A stretch of 64,000 nt of DNA from Pogonophryne albipinna (GCA_028583405.1 CM053256.1:25951325-26015324), one strand, 5' to 3'. Counted from the first letter of the stretch, positions 1 through 11,428 are shown. Notes: generated by a model from the letters alone, not told the origin. A program made the numbers and translations.

Positions 1-1077
1 AACTTTGGTCATGTTAGGACTGATCCAATCCAGGCCTAGGAAGAAAATGCAATTCTAATAAATCTACCTACACCCTGTAATTTTGACTTAAAAAACGTTG
101 CAGAACAACTCTTTTGCATCTTATGGGAAGTCTTGGGAACAGCTTTCTCTGTGTAAAGAAAAACAACTTTGTTTGTCTCAAAAGCTATTATTAATCTATG
201 ACTGTGTCATAGTTTAATAATATTTAACAACATTTGACTAGGCATTGGCTCCACTTCCAAGTTCCTGACGCAAACACCACTGAAAACGATTTCAAGCTAT
301 GCAAGTGCAAAGACACAAGAATAAGGAAAAAGAGGAAAAGATGTAGAGTGTGCACGTTCCTTTCCGCCGACTCACTCATTCCTTATGTTCGACACTGGAC
401 AATCAGCTGCTTCATCTGCCTCTGCTGACCCTTGACCCCTCCCGCCTCAACCACACGACCCCTACACCTCTCCCTGTATGACATTTCAGCTGAATAAAAG
501 ATCCATTTGACAGGATGTTCTGAGTGTGTAGAAGACATGAGCTGGGTTTTTGTGCAGCGGAGATCATGTCTAATTAAGCATTCATGTGCATGCACTTTAC
601 TAGCACACACAGTATGTGAGCTCACTTGTTCTACATCATTCCATTCTTTTATACTGCACAGGCTTTACGGAAAACAGAGGGAGAATCTTTCCAAATCATG
701 GAGAGGCAGATAGAGAAGACATTTCCCTGGCACACAGTGAGAGCTTTGTTCCCTGGCAGCATTCCTCTGGCTTTACACTTCTGTACATCATCAGCCCTTT
801 GGAAACATACAGGCAAACTGCATTCATTTATATTGCACCGCACATTGAGCATCTGGGCATACTCACTGATGTAATCTGTCTCATCTAATCGTCTCGCTGT
901 CTTTTTATTTCAAAGATTATGCTGTATGTAAGGAGACACATTCTTTGACCCGTGAGAAGTACATCGATATCTTCTTTGCAAGCATTGCTGCGGTTCCAGA
1001 GGGTTTTATTGCAGTATCCCAAGCTGGTCAGGGCCAGTTTCATTCAAATCTGCATGAACACCTACCACAAACCTACG
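1..1077. other. Unannotated intergenic sequence
   Basis: I see no recognisable gene or repeat here. An open frame after a pyrimidine-rich acceptor-like stretch near 916 continues to the SINE at 1078, but it matches no family I know and runs on into the SINE, so I do not call it an exon. Confidence 0.5.
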
Positions 1078-1267
1078 TGGAGGTGTGTGGCACAGTGGAT
1101 AAAGCATTTGTGTTCGGATCAAGGGAGCACAGGTTCAAACCCCACTGCATGTCGTTGTGTCCCTGAGACACTTCACCCCAAAGTGCTCCTGTGGGGATTT
1201 CCCACAGTACTGAGTATGTGAGTCGCCTTAGATAAAAGCGTCTAACAAGTAACATGTAATGTATTAG
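1078..1267 (+). mobile_element. tRNA-derived SINE, copy 1
   Basis: A pol III type-2 promoter is visible: an A box (TGGCACAGTGG, 1088-1098) and a B box (GGTTCAAACCC, 1132-1142). The tRNA-like head is followed by a body with a 'CCCTGAGACACTTCACCCC' stretch and a tail with GATAAAAGCGTCTAACAAG, a tail type common in fish SINEs. The same element occurs again at 51285-51480. SINEs are moved by a LINE partner and encode no protein. Confidence 0.85.
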
Positions 1268-1299
1268 TCACAGTGGTATGGGTGGAATCAAATCAAAAT

Positions 1300-1505
1300 A
1301 TTCTTTTTTTTTTTTTTAAAGATTCAAATAACAATAAAACAAAAATGAAATAAGAATAAAATAAAAAATAAAACAAGGGTAAAATAAGAATAATACAAGA
1401 ATAAATGCATAAAATAAGAATAAATACATATAAATTAAAAGCCAAATTAAAGTCCTTAAGTCCTTAAAAAACCTAAAGTAAGACTTCAAAAGATTAAAAG
1501 TCATT
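1300..1505. repeat. A-rich low-complexity tract (AATAAAA-like)
   Basis: A run of A with imperfect repeats of AATAAAA and AAGAATAAA. The 62-residue minus-strand frame across it, rich in Phe, Leu and Tyr, is a by-product of the composition. Confidence 0.75.
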
Positions 1506-1813
1506 TCCTTTTCACATCTGCAGGATTCTTTTTACCGAGTTTCTTTAACACATCTATCTTCTTTGTTTACCAGTTTTGAAACCTTGTAAATGGATGATTA
1601 AAAACTGCTGCACATATGTTGGTCATATGTTTAAATGTTGAAACGTGTGAATCGAACATTTGCTTTTGCACCCAGAGTGAACAGACAGTACAAAACATGT
1701 CTGTCAATCCCACCTGACCCGGTAAATATGATATGAGATTGGAGAAGACATAAAGAAGGCTCCAGGATGGCCCCTTTATGACCAAAGCAGGGTCAAAACA
1801 GTGAATATTGGAC
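1506..1813. other. Unannotated sequence
   Basis: I see nothing recognisable. It separates the A-rich tract from the first TTAA-flanked MITE. Confidence 0.4.
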
Positions 1814-2051
1814 TTAAAGGTGGGGTAGGTAAGTTTCAGAAACCGGCTCGAGTGCACTAAAATTTGAAAGTACACAGCCGAAAAGAATCCGCCCCTTCCT
1901 TCAGACTTCCTTACAGAGCACCTCCTCCAACACACATGAACGCGCACATGACTTAGGTTGGCTATATAGTTCAGGGGAATTGTAAACCATACAAAACAGA
2001 TAATTACCTGTCCAAGAGAAAAAGAGCGACCACGGCGTCAGATGTCAACTC

Positions 2052-2497
2052 GGTGTGTATGGGGGTTATTCCCTATCTTTATTCAAGAGCGTGGGATTTA
2101 CATTTGAGAGCATACTTTATTGATTTCCTTCACTCAAACCCTGTCATCGCACCAAAGACAAACCAAAGAGTAACCGCCCTTACGGGACGCTGTAATAAGT
2201 AAAACGAACGCACCCGCAAGGACACCTGGCCTCCTATTGGTTGAGGGATTTTGACAGGATTGTTGCACAAAAGTTTCGAGCGCGCAGAGAATAAATCTGA
2301 GAGCAGAACAAATCTGTAAACAGCAATATATCAGAGTGCAAGCGTACAGTTTGAGCAGAAGCAGAGCAAATCTAAGTGCAAGCAGGCACTATTTGAGTGC
2401 GAGGACAGGGTTTGAGGGAAATAAATACATAAAGTATGCTCTCAAATTTAAATACCACGCTCTTGAATAAAGATAGGGAATAACCCCCATAGGTGTG
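2052..2497. mobile_element. 434-bp TIR element nested in the MITE
   Basis: The element at 2058-2491 starts TATGGGGGTTATTCCC and ends with its complement. The TIRs are about 85-90 bp, covering roughly 2058-2145 and 2402-2491 with a few mismatches. It is flanked by the direct repeat GGTGTG (2052-2057 and 2492-2497), a 6-bp target duplication. No transposase frame is present, so it is non-autonomous. I do not recognise the family. Confidence 0.8.
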
Positions 2498-2620
2498 TTC
2501 CATCAGTAGTCGCCATCGTTGAAAAGCAACTCCGATATTGACTCTGGTTTGAATTCTCCTAGTTTCCACTTTGTTTTTGTTCCTAATTTGCTCCGTTACA
2601 TTATTTCTTTTGCCACCAGT
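2498..2620 (-). pseudogene. Coding remnant inside the long MITE (TRVNIG...FQRWR motif)
   Basis: The minus strand reads RRIQTRVNIGVAFQRWRLL at about 2515-2575. This resembles a short motif I recall from many predicted fish proteins of uncertain function. The open frame is cut by the 2058-2491 insertion, so any protein would be broken. The short MITE copies lack this piece, so it is either captured sequence or a leftover of an autonomous parent. The assignment is from memory and tentative. Confidence 0.35.
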
Positions 2621-2960
2621 AGACGATGTTGAACCTAACTCTGCCATGGTGAAAGTGGCCGCCTGTTGCTGGCGAGTCATTGAAGTACTGCTGCAATGCA
2701 CGCCCAATGACGGCACGCCCAATGAGGGCACGAGATACATTTGTGCGTGCACGAGATGGAAGGCTGACAGACAGGACGGCAATCCAATCCGTGTTGTACT
2801 TTTTACAGCGCTATGGCTTCCACAGATGACATTTTTTAATGGATTTTTTGTCAAAGCACTTAACATATTCATTGCTATCGGGATGTTAAGAACATTCCAT
2901 GGAATATAACAAAAAGTGTATCTCGAGCCGGTTTCTCAAACTTACCTACCCCACCTTTAA

Positions 2961-3354
2961 TGCTATTGGAATTCAGCAGATGATCAAAAACACGATTTCA
3001 AATACATGCTAATGTTGCTCCTTGACGGTTGGGGTGTGAAATTAGGCAACTGTTTGGGCAAGAAATTACTTCATAAAGCGATACTATTTCGTTCTTGTGT
3101 TTAAAGTCTTCTCTACTGCCCCTAGTGATCAAACAAAATCAATATCCCACCACACAAAGCACCTTTCACTGGAGAAACACAGCTACAGGAACACGATCCA
3201 AAGTGCTCCATTGTGAGTGATGGCATTAGTGTAGTACTGACAGATAGAGAAACAGGAAGAGCTTTGTGAGCGTTTTCATGTGGGGCACGTTCCAGAGTTG
3301 TAATGAAAGCCAGAAAACCACAACAGGATCTAATCTAACAAAGTTTTGCTAACA
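2961..3354. other. Unannotated sequence between MITEs
   Basis: No gene or repeat recognised. Confidence 0.4.
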
Positions 3355-3716
3355 TTAAAGGTGGGGTAGGTCATTTTGGAGAAACCAGCTCGAGTGCGCT
3401 AGAATTTGAAAATACACAGCCGGAAAAAATCTGCCACTTCCTCACAGAGCCCCTCCTCCAACACACACAAACGCGCACATGACCAATGAGGGCACGAGAT
3501 AAGTTTGTGCACAGATGGAAGGCTGACAGGCAGGTAGGCCATCCAGTTAAAATGATTGGTCGTGCTTTTTACAGCGCCACGGCTTCCACAGACACATTTT
3601 TTTAATGGATTTTTTGTCAAAGCACTTCAGATATTCATTGCTATCGGGATGTTAAGAGCATTCCATGGAATATAACAAAAAGTGTATCTCGAGCCGGTTT
3701 CTCAAACTTACCTACC
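3355..3716 (+). mobile_element. TTAA-flanked MITE, copy 2 (right end truncated)
   Basis: It starts at TTAA (3355-3358) with AGGTGGGGTAGG and follows the 1814 copy through the shared ATTCCATGGAATATAAC segment. It stops at CCTACC (3711-3716) without the terminal CCACCTTTAA, so the last few bases and the right TTAA are lost. Confidence 0.8.
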
Positions 3717-4078
3717 AGCAGACTGTCATGAGTGATAACAATGTCAGTTGTTAGTAACATAAAAGCGTCATCTATTGATCAATAACTGTATGGGGAGGAA
3801 TTTAAACTACTTTTTTAAATAATGCTTAGGCTATATATTTCTACTTTTCTAATGCTGATGCTTTTGTTAAAGCATTCAAAAGCTCCACTCCTACCCTGCA
3901 TCCACCTGTAAGCCTGTTGTTCCCTGAGGGTCACTCCCTTCCTCCTGCTATGTGGTGGAAATTAGTGATTCAGAGTCACATCTATACATATTTTAACTTC
4001 ATACAGTGACACATTCCACATGTTCCATTCCATCCTGCACGTCTGAGTTTAGTTTATTAATGTTGTGAAATTTGAGAC
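3717..4078. other. Unannotated sequence
   Basis: Nothing recognised in this stretch between two MITE copies. Confidence 0.4.
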
Positions 4079-4458
4079 TTAAAGGTGGGGTATGTCATTT
4101 ATTTCAGAAACACTTTTTGTAATATTCCATGGAATGCTCTTAACATCCCGATAGCAATGAATATATTAAATGCTTTGACAATAAATACATTAAAAAATGT
4201 CATCTGTGGAAGCCATGGCGCTGTAAAAAGCACAACCAATCATTTTAGCCGGCCCGGCTAAAGTAACTGGATGACCTACCTGCCTGTCAGCCTTCCATCT
4301 GTGCACAAACTTATCTCGTGCCCTCATTGGTCATGTGCGCGTTCGTGTGTGTTGGAGGAGGGGCTCTGTAAGGAAGTGGCAGATTTTTTTTGGTTGTGTA
4401 TTTTCAAATTCTAGCGCACTAGAGCTGGTTTCTCCAAAATTACCTACCCCACCTTTAA
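4079..4458 (-). mobile_element. TTAA-flanked MITE, copy 3 (opposite orientation)
   Basis: Complete copy with TTAA at 4079-4082 and 4455-4458. Its internal order is reversed relative to the copies at 1814 and 3355: the ATTCCATGGAATGCTC segment now lies near the left end. It is therefore an independent insertion, not part of a local duplication. Confidence 0.85.
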
Positions 4459-5039
4459 CTCATACAAATATGCATAGGCCGAAGAATGTGCATTAGCTTG
4501 GTGCTGATGGGATCCAAAGACAGAAATAGGGACGACAATATGAGAAACATTGGTTGACAGTTTGAATACCTTTAGTTTAAAAGAACGTCTTTGTTCTTAA
4601 ATGCCTGAAAAGAATTCTGTGGTTAACACATGCTGAAGAAATGTTCATGCTTTGTTCGACAACATAAATTACGCCATTATTACCCCACTTGTAAAGCTTC
4701 TGTGTCATTTGCTAACAAGTGACTAAATAAAGTGCTAAATGTCATCGTGCCAAACATTGGCCGCCTTAACGGTGGTGATGGTTGTGATGTAGTTTATAGC
4801 CTAGCGATAGATTTTTACTTTCGCTGAGTTAATTTACCCTTCAAAAATCACCAAGTTTGTCTTACCATGTGGAGATTAACCTGCTGAACAAAATGTGTTA
4901 AGTTGGCCACAAAGCTTTTTTTATGCATTATACCGAGATACAATTGGGAAATCCCATTGCTTTTCATCAAGGGAGCCCTTTACGATGATAACTTCCAGCT
5001 AGGCCTAAATATATACGTCACCACTGCACCACTATATAT
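4459..5039. other. Unannotated sequence
   Basis: AT-rich; no gene, repeat or RNA recognised. Confidence 0.4.
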
Positions 5040-5165
5040 TAATAATAATAATACATTTGATTTCAAAGCGCTTTTCCAGGTGCTCAAAGATGCTTTACAG
5101 TGGTTTGATAAAACATGATAAAATAGAATAAAGAATAGAAATAAAAATAAATAAATATTAAAACA
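5040..5165 (+). mobile_element. LINE-type 3' tail fragment
   Basis: It contains AAAGCGCTTTTCCAGGTGC, CAAAGATGCTTTACA and an A/AATA-rich end. This arrangement is common in dispersed fish repeats derived from LINE 3' ends. No coding part is present. Confidence 0.5.
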
Positions 5166-6339
5166 GCAACACAGCATAATTCACATAATCACAGTTTTTT
5201 TCCTACTAGGATCAAATTATGAGTAAGTTGCATTGACTTACTATTAGTTTGCATTTCAAACAAACCCACTGTTACATCAGAGGTTTTTCTTATAGTCTCT
5301 AAGGCCCCCCCCCCCCCCCTCTACACCTCTGTTCATTGCTTCCTCTTTGTAGAATCTCTTCGTGTCTATTCTTAGTGGCCTGCTGCAAAAACATCACTTG
5401 GATTTGAATCTTACACTTGCCCCCTGTGCGTCTTTAGAGATGATTGAAGCTGGAGAGCTGGAACGTATTTATGTGCCATGTCTGGAGAATGTTTTGGATG
5501 TGATCTCTTTCTTTCTCTGGCCTGCTCAGTGCTCTGTCCCTCACTCCTCTTCATTTCCACTCTTTCTCCGCAGATATGTTTGCAAGCCCAGTCGTTGGTC
5601 TGAGGGCCCAGATTGGTCACCATAGAGACAGACCTGACAACAGGCGTAAACAGAGATGTAAATGGAGAATTGCAGAGAGGAGGTTGAGATGGAAAAATGA
5701 ACGGAGGTTAAAGGGCAAGTATAAATGACCAGGAATAAGACAAACACATCATTATAGATGTATCCATGAAGTTCACTGCACCACTTTATTCAACCCTGCA
5801 CAGTTAATGCAGCATGGCAGCAGGGCAAAACATACAACACAGAACACCCTTACTTCATGCTTTAAAACTATGGTGTTAAAACAGTGTATGCGTTTGGAAT
5901 AAAAACAAAACAAATATACAGACAGACATTCAATCAGTAATATATATACTGGTTTGTGAAACATTATTTGATGTTATTTCCCACCTAAACTGAGCAAGAG
6001 ATTTGTGCAAAAGTGATTAAAAGACCGTCTCATAAAGTCCACATTTCCAGACAAATGCCAGCTGAGTTCTTTGATTGAAACAAAATTAAAAGCAGTTTTA
6101 CAAGTAGAGGTTTTCTTGCTTTTCAGTGTCTTTGCTCTGCAGGTAGAGATGGCCCAAACACCTGAGGGTAGTGCGAGATGAGTGTGAAGAGACAAACCAC
6201 TTTTTTAGCATGTAGCAAATAGCTGAAACTGAAGTTAAAACTGAAATGAGTGCAAACCTTAAATTGTCATGCATGCTGCCTAATTTACTGTATGTCCCAT
6301 GATGTAATTCATAGTGTGGACGGAGCAGTGTATTAACAA
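5166..6339. other. Unannotated sequence with a short poly-C run
   Basis: A run of C near 5305-5319 is the only simple feature. The short frames at 5362-5625 and on the minus strand have no recognisable motifs or splice context. Confidence 0.4.
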
Positions 6340-6604
6340 TGGGCTTTTTTCAGATTTTTCTTTTTCCTCTGGAAGTCACTCCCCAAACACATCCAGGACT
6401 GCACCGATCTCACCATGTTCAAATCACAAATCAAAACACATCTTTTCTGAACTGCTTTTAATCTGTAATTAATGTTGTGATTTATATGTTTTAAGTGATT
6501 TGTGTTTTAATTATGTATTTATTTATAGATTTTTACTCTGTAAAGTGTCTTTGAGTTTCCAGAAAAGTGCTCTATAAATAAAATGCAATTTTTATTATTA
6601 TTAT
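6340..6604 (+). pseudogene. LINE reverse transcriptase C-terminus and 3' tail (L2/CR1-type)
   Basis: Bases 6370-6450 read W-K-SLPKHIQDCTDL-T-MFKSQIKTHLF followed by a stop. This is the very C-terminal signature of L2/CR1-clade LINE reverse transcriptases (a Trp-x-SLP core followed by FKS-x-LKTHLF). After the stop comes an AT-rich 3' UTR ending in GTGCTCTATAAATAAAATG and a TTATTA microsatellite tail. Everything upstream of the C-terminus is missing, the usual 5' truncation of a LINE copy, so the copy is dead. Confidence 0.85.
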
Positions 6605-6932
6605 AGATTTTAAATGTTATTTTGGATATTACTGGTAGCAATTGCAGAGACGTGTAAATGTTTGATACCGGGTAATACCCACCACAGTAACCATGTCTTT
6701 TCATAATGAATTTCAGAGGTGATACATATAATATAATAACTTCAGTCTGTGTTTAACATGAAACATTTCTGGTAATCCCATTGTTTATGTCCTGAAGGCT
6801 TGATCAAAAGAGATATTTGGGTATCATCCAGCATAACATCAAAGTTTATCAAGGTATTCCTACAAATATTGCCTAAAGGAAGCATCTATAAGGTGAATAT
6901 AATATGGCTAAGTGCAGAACCTTGAGGAACTC
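6605..6932. other. Unannotated sequence
   Basis: Nothing recognised between the LINE end and the nested MITE cluster. Confidence 0.4.
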
Positions 6933-7302
6933 CATAGGCGCTTTCACACCGCAGTACTTTTCCCACAAAGGTTAATCAGAACTTAGTTCATGAGAACTCT
7001 TTAGTTCTCATGAACTAAGTACAGATCGCGTTCACACCGGAATAAATCCCTGGGGGACGGATTAGGCAAATGGAGCCGCTGACGTCACTTCTTCTTCTTC
7101 TGCTTTGGGTTTACTGGCAGGCCGCAAACAACTTCACGGTGTATACTACCACCCGAAGTCCCCGGCCGGAAGTCCCCGGAGTTGGGGACTGGCTTCTATT
7201 GAAGCCTTCCGAGTAAATCGCCAGAACGTCGACACCTCCTCATCTCCACCGCTCCCATGTTTTCTTTTGTGTTGCCATAAATTAGTCTCTCTGCGTTTCT
7301 GC

Positions 7303-8844
7303 GCTGGGCTCAGGGACGTGCACAGACATTTGGAGGGGCTATTGCTCTAAACTGAAAAAGGGCCTCCCCTCCCGAAAAAAAGCATAAGACCTTTTGAAAA
7401 TTCTAACTTGTTGTTAATGTAAAAGGTTAATGAAATAAAAACACAACACTCATTGCAAGTGACACTCAGTTGACTTTTATGTCCAACTGCTAAATTCGTT
7501 ATTCAGCCTGTGTTCAGTTCAGCCTCTCAAATGTGCTCTGAACTGGAGGCTTGTGGTTAGCCCCCAACAGAACATGAACTTCACTCAGCACAGATACAGG
7601 CTTTGCATTTATCACTGATTTTTTTTATTGTACTCCAATGTATGTAGTTTCTTGACATAATCACAGTGCTTCACCTGCAGCTGCCCTGCTGGCACCTTTT
7701 ATCCAGCTCTGCAAAGTTGCAGTCCTTTTAGCTGCCTCCTTCAGATATCTCTCTCTCTGCTTCAGTCTCCTCTTGAAGGCATTCTTAAGCACAGAAATGT
7801 AACATTAGGCTATGCATAAAATAACCAAACGATTATTACATTAACTAATTTGAAGAGTAATTCACATCATCATCTCATAACAAAATAAGCTAAGGCAACT
7901 ACTTGCATTCAGTGACTTGATTTTTTAAATGAAAACCAGGGATATCTTTTGTTTTGTGGTCCATATCTCATAAAAAATATCTAATGTTAGTAACTATTGA
8001 AGAAAGAATGGGGACAATTCTGTTTTAATGAGTTTGACCATTGTAACTGCTGTGCAGACATACTGATAAAATAGGGCTTCTAACTAATTACCTTAAATAA
8101 ACTCACTTAATTCTCACTTAATTTCATTAATGAAACCAGTTCAATACGCATTATTCTTATTCTTATCATTCTTTATGAGCGCAGTAACGGTAAGGTATCT
8201 ACTTACTTATTTATCTAGTATTCCATCACTTAATAACAGAGATGGTCAAACTGAAGTAGAGACATTGCAGAAATCCTACAATGAACAGTGAAGTGTTCTC
8301 CGTGAGAGGGCGATCAAGAAAAGAGAGCGAGCGGTGAGGGAGTTTACAGATGAAACAACACAGAAAGACAGAAGCACAACAACAAGTATATTTAGGTGTT
8401 TTTTTGTAAATAACCGACGGTGTCAAGAGGAAGATAAGTCCCCTGATTGGTCCCCTATACTCTAACTGCCATGAGAAAACTCAAAATCAATTTTCCAAAA
8501 TCCGACACTAGAGGTGGTCTTAAAAGCATATTTAAAAACAGAGACAGATTGACCCGGGGATTGGCCATTTGGTATGATCACCATAGCATATGAGGCCGGA
8601 CTCGGAGGGCTTTCCTTTGCTTCCAGCCGTCAGATTGTAAACAAAGTCACGTTACTGGGGGCAGATGACAGCGCTGACGCTACAATACTAATTATGGGCT
8701 TAGGCCTATCATGTTTATTCGGCCACAACAGAAAAGAAAAAAAAACCTCTCACTCTCTCCAGAGGGGCAGGTCAGACAAAAATGGCAAACGGGCCGTTGC
8801 CCGGGCAACATTAGCCCGTACCTGTGCACGTCCCTGGCTGGGCT
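7303..8844 (-). mobile_element. hAT element (1526 bp) with perfect 8-bp TSD
   Basis: The ends are CAGGGACGTGCACAG and its complement (7311 and 8836). GCTGGGCT flanks both sides (7303-7310 and 8837-8844): an 8-bp duplication, as expected for hAT transposition. No intact transposase remains. A minus-strand basic coding remnant lies at 7691-7783. The right 90 bp or so recur in opposite orientation at 63773-64000. Confidence 0.92.
7691..7783 (-). pseudogene. Basic coding remnant in the hAT, possible transposase N-terminus
   Basis: The minus strand reads KRRLKQRERYLKEAAKRTAT followed by LQSWIKGASRA. It is a charged, helical-looking stretch ending in a hydrophobic SWI motif. Similar Lys/Arg-rich segments occur at the N-terminus of hAT transposases of the TTF zinc-finger type. 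The frame is too short to be functional. Family assignment is inference from the motif and its position inside a hAT. Confidence 0.35.
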
Positions 8845-9017
8845 AATGCTAATAATGCTAATGCTAGGATAATAAAATGGCAGCTTCACAAAACGTTTTG
8901 GGAGTTTTACGGGGCGTGGTTTGCAATCCACCCAGCCAATCAGAAATAGGAACCTTTTTCTCCCACGAAAGTCCCTGCTCTCTAGCAGGGACGGAAAAGG
9001 GGGTCAAAAGGTTCTCA

Positions 9018-9674
9018 ATAGCCGCGTTCACACAGAGTACTTTTCACCCGTACTTTTCGCGTTTAGTTCCGTTAGTACCCCTGATGTCGCGTTCACACCA
9101 AAAAAATAACTAAGTTCCGAGAACTTTTCACCCCATTTTTAGCGCCTGCTGAGAGCAGGTACTTTCCTGGGGGAAAAAAGTACCACAGTTCTGATTGGCT
9201 GGGCGATTGCAAACCACGCCCCGTAAAACTGTTTTGTAGAGCTGCCATTTTATTATCCTCGCATTAGCATTATTAGCATTAGCCCAGCGCACCAACGGAG
9301 AGAGACTAACTTATGGCAACACAAAAGAAAACATGGGAGCGGTGGAGATGAGGAGGTGTCGGAGGTGTCGGCGCTACTGGGAGTCCCAGCTGCTTCTACT
9401 GAAGCCAGTCCCTAACTCCGGGGACTTCCGGCTGGGGACTTCGGGTGGCAGTATACGCCGTGAAGTTGTTTGCGGCCTGCCAGTAAACCCAAAGCAGAAG
9501 AAGAAGAAGTGACGTCAGCGGCTTCATTTGCCTAATCCTCCCTCAGGGAACTTATTCCGGTGTGAACGCGATCGGCACTTAGTTCCATAGGGGAACTAAG
9601 TGCTGGGAACTAAGTGCTGGGAACTAAGTGCTGGGAACTAAGTACGGCAAAGTACTTGGTGTGAACGCGGCTAT
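9018..9674 (-). mobile_element. Inner inverted copy of the GCGTTCACACC MITE
   Basis: AGCCGCGTTCACAC at 9020 and its complement ending at 9672 delimit a second member of the outer MITE's family, inserted in the opposite orientation. Both flanks show AT (9018-9019 and 9673-9674). Its arm from about 9240 to 9560 is a close inverted match to 7024-7310 plus 8845-8935 of the outer copy. The two together can fold into a long hairpin. Confidence 0.75.
9588..9645. repeat. 14-bp tandem repeat (GGGAACTAAGTGCT), four copies
   Basis: Four near-identical units within the subterminal region of the inner MITE. The motif is a form of the GAACTTAGTTC-like sequence found singly in the outer copy, so it looks like local expansion of a MITE-internal motif. 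Confidence 0.75.
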
Positions 9675-9773
9675 TAACTAATTTTAGTTCTGGATTTTTT
9701 TGGTGTGAACGCGACATTTCGGAACTATATCGGAACGAAGTGGGAAAAGTACTGCGGTGTGAACGCGCCTCAT

Positions 9774-11428
9774 GAGCACGAATGGTTGATTCATCATTAA
9801 CATGTACAAACTGACACCTCTCAAAAGACATCCCAATCTGCTGGCAAGTTACCAACCCTAAAGAGCTCATTGTAACAGCTCATTTGGAATTAACGGCGGA
9901 GAGAAGGTGATCCATGTGGATGATACATCGCTTTCAATCGGTTGATGGACATTCAAGAAGACCATTTAAAACTCTGCACGACTCGCACTTCCAATACCTT
10001 TACTCATGCTCATATTTACCCTTATTTGAAAGAGACGAAATATAGAGTATAGAGGAGATAAGTAGAAAGGAAAGTATAGAAGAGAATACATTGAATATGT
10101 CTCTGCTGACAATCCCTTGAGTTGTTAAGCAGTCAGCTGATGGTTATGTACACAGGGCTAATTGAGCTTTGGTTTGTCTTTTCTGTTTAAAACAAGTGTT
10201 TGATCTCCACTAAGCCTTTGGCCATTGTCAAGGCTCACTGCCAGAGGGGATGAAGCCAGAGGGACTTACCGTGCTGTTTGGTACGGTGTGAAGATGAGAT
10301 AGGCAAGCTTATGTAAGGCATTTAGACCCATAGGCAATCTGCTATGTGTATTTTAGTGGACAATTCAGGGCTGCTACTGGTCCACAGCTGTTGTGTTTAT
10401 GGAGGTAAATGCTTTTTATTTAATGCTTTTTTTTGTTGCAAGGGGCAGGCTTGTTGAATCTGCTCCAATGAAATGATTCCTGCAGTGATGCCTCAGACTC
10501 ACTTACTCTTCATTTAGTTTTTTGCATTGACTGGGTTTGGAATTGCGCTGTGCCAAGAATTTGCATGGTATCCTTTGTAATCACATCAAAACACCCAAGC
10601 CTGGCTATCTGCTCTGTCATAATCATCACATGTAATGAAAAATCGAACTATCTCTCCATCCAACACCTTCTGAATGAACGGGAACACCTGGGCCAAGCTA
10701 ATTACCCAACATGTGTAAAAAAAAAAATATCCATGAAGCCAGGAAACAAAAAACAGGTGGAAAGCTAACACCAACTAACCCTTATATTTTGGAATGACAT
10801 GCTCATCACAAACAGGCATTATATCTGGGTCCCCCTGTGTGTTCATTCAATATTCTGACTGTGTTTATGTTTTTGTAATGTGTGTCTAGTGAACAGTCCA
10901 GAAAACACCTTAATTGTTTGGCGTGAATTAAATCTGTCAACTTCGCATAAAATTCCCCTCCATCATTCTGCTGAAATGTGGAGACTTGCTCACTTTTTTG
11001 CCGATTTATCTTAAAGAGCTTATAGGACCCAACTAGAGTACTAAGTGAGTATCCTCCTGATGTTATAAAAAGTGTATCTGCAGGAGCGGGTTGTAGCAGC
11101 CATGTTAGAAGCAAAGGAGTCTGACCGCTGGAGGGAGAAAGGACCTGTGATATCTCTCCGTGAGTCACCACGGGTGAAGCAGCCTGATGGAGCTGCTCAG
11201 TGCAGACAAAGTGTCCTGAAGGATTGGGGCATCTTGTCTATCATTCTCCTGTCTTCCACCACCTCCACAGTGTCCAGGGCTCTCTCCAGGGCGCAGCTTC
11301 CCTTCTTTCTTTCCCAGAGTGTTAAGTTCCCCTTATACCACCATAGAAAATGACTGACACTGATACTTAGAGAACATTGATTTAAAAGACAAGAATATTC
11401 AGAAGGGACACTTAAATCCCATCACTGG
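9774..11428. other. Unannotated sequence
   Basis: 1.65 kb with no recognisable gene. The frames at 10550-10774 and 10806-11171 overlap on opposite strands and show no domain or splice signals that I trust. Confidence 0.4.

Larger units (their letters stand above)
1814..2960 (+). mobile_element. TTAA-flanked MITE, long form, with a nested insertion
   Basis: The ends are inverted repeats (AGGTGGGGTAGGTAAGTTT at the left and its complement at the right) bounded on both sides by TTAA (1814-1817 and 2957-2960). Without the 2058-2491 insertion and its extra 6-bp duplication the element is about 0.7 kb, longer than its relatives at 3355, 4079 and 46140. The extra middle part includes an apparent coding remnant on the minus strand. 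A TTAA target suggests piggyBac-type mobilisation, but TTAA could instead be part of the TIR; the family name is inference. Confidence 0.8.
6933..9773 (+). mobile_element. Outer MITE of a three-level nest (GCGTTCACACC family)
   Basis: The termini at 6936 (AGGCGCTTTCACACCGCAGT) and 9770 (its near complement) are inverted repeats. CAT flanks both sides (6933-6935 and 9771-9773), a possible 3-bp target duplication. The outer element is interrupted by a hAT (7311-8836) and by an inverted relative of itself (9020-9672). Removing both leaves about 650 bp. Each end carries a second GCGTTCACACC motif inside the terminal one. It has no coding capacity. Confidence 0.75.

Noticed and set aside
916..1076. 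Possible exon after a TTTATTTCAAAG acceptor-like site
   Set aside because: The frame is open but has no recognisable domain, no clear donor, and continues into a SINE. I could not support it without homology or RNA data.
1088..1142. A genuine tRNA gene (also at 51292-51347)
   Set aside because: A and B boxes are present, but the body continues into a SINE tail and no cloverleaf acceptor stem closes after the B box.
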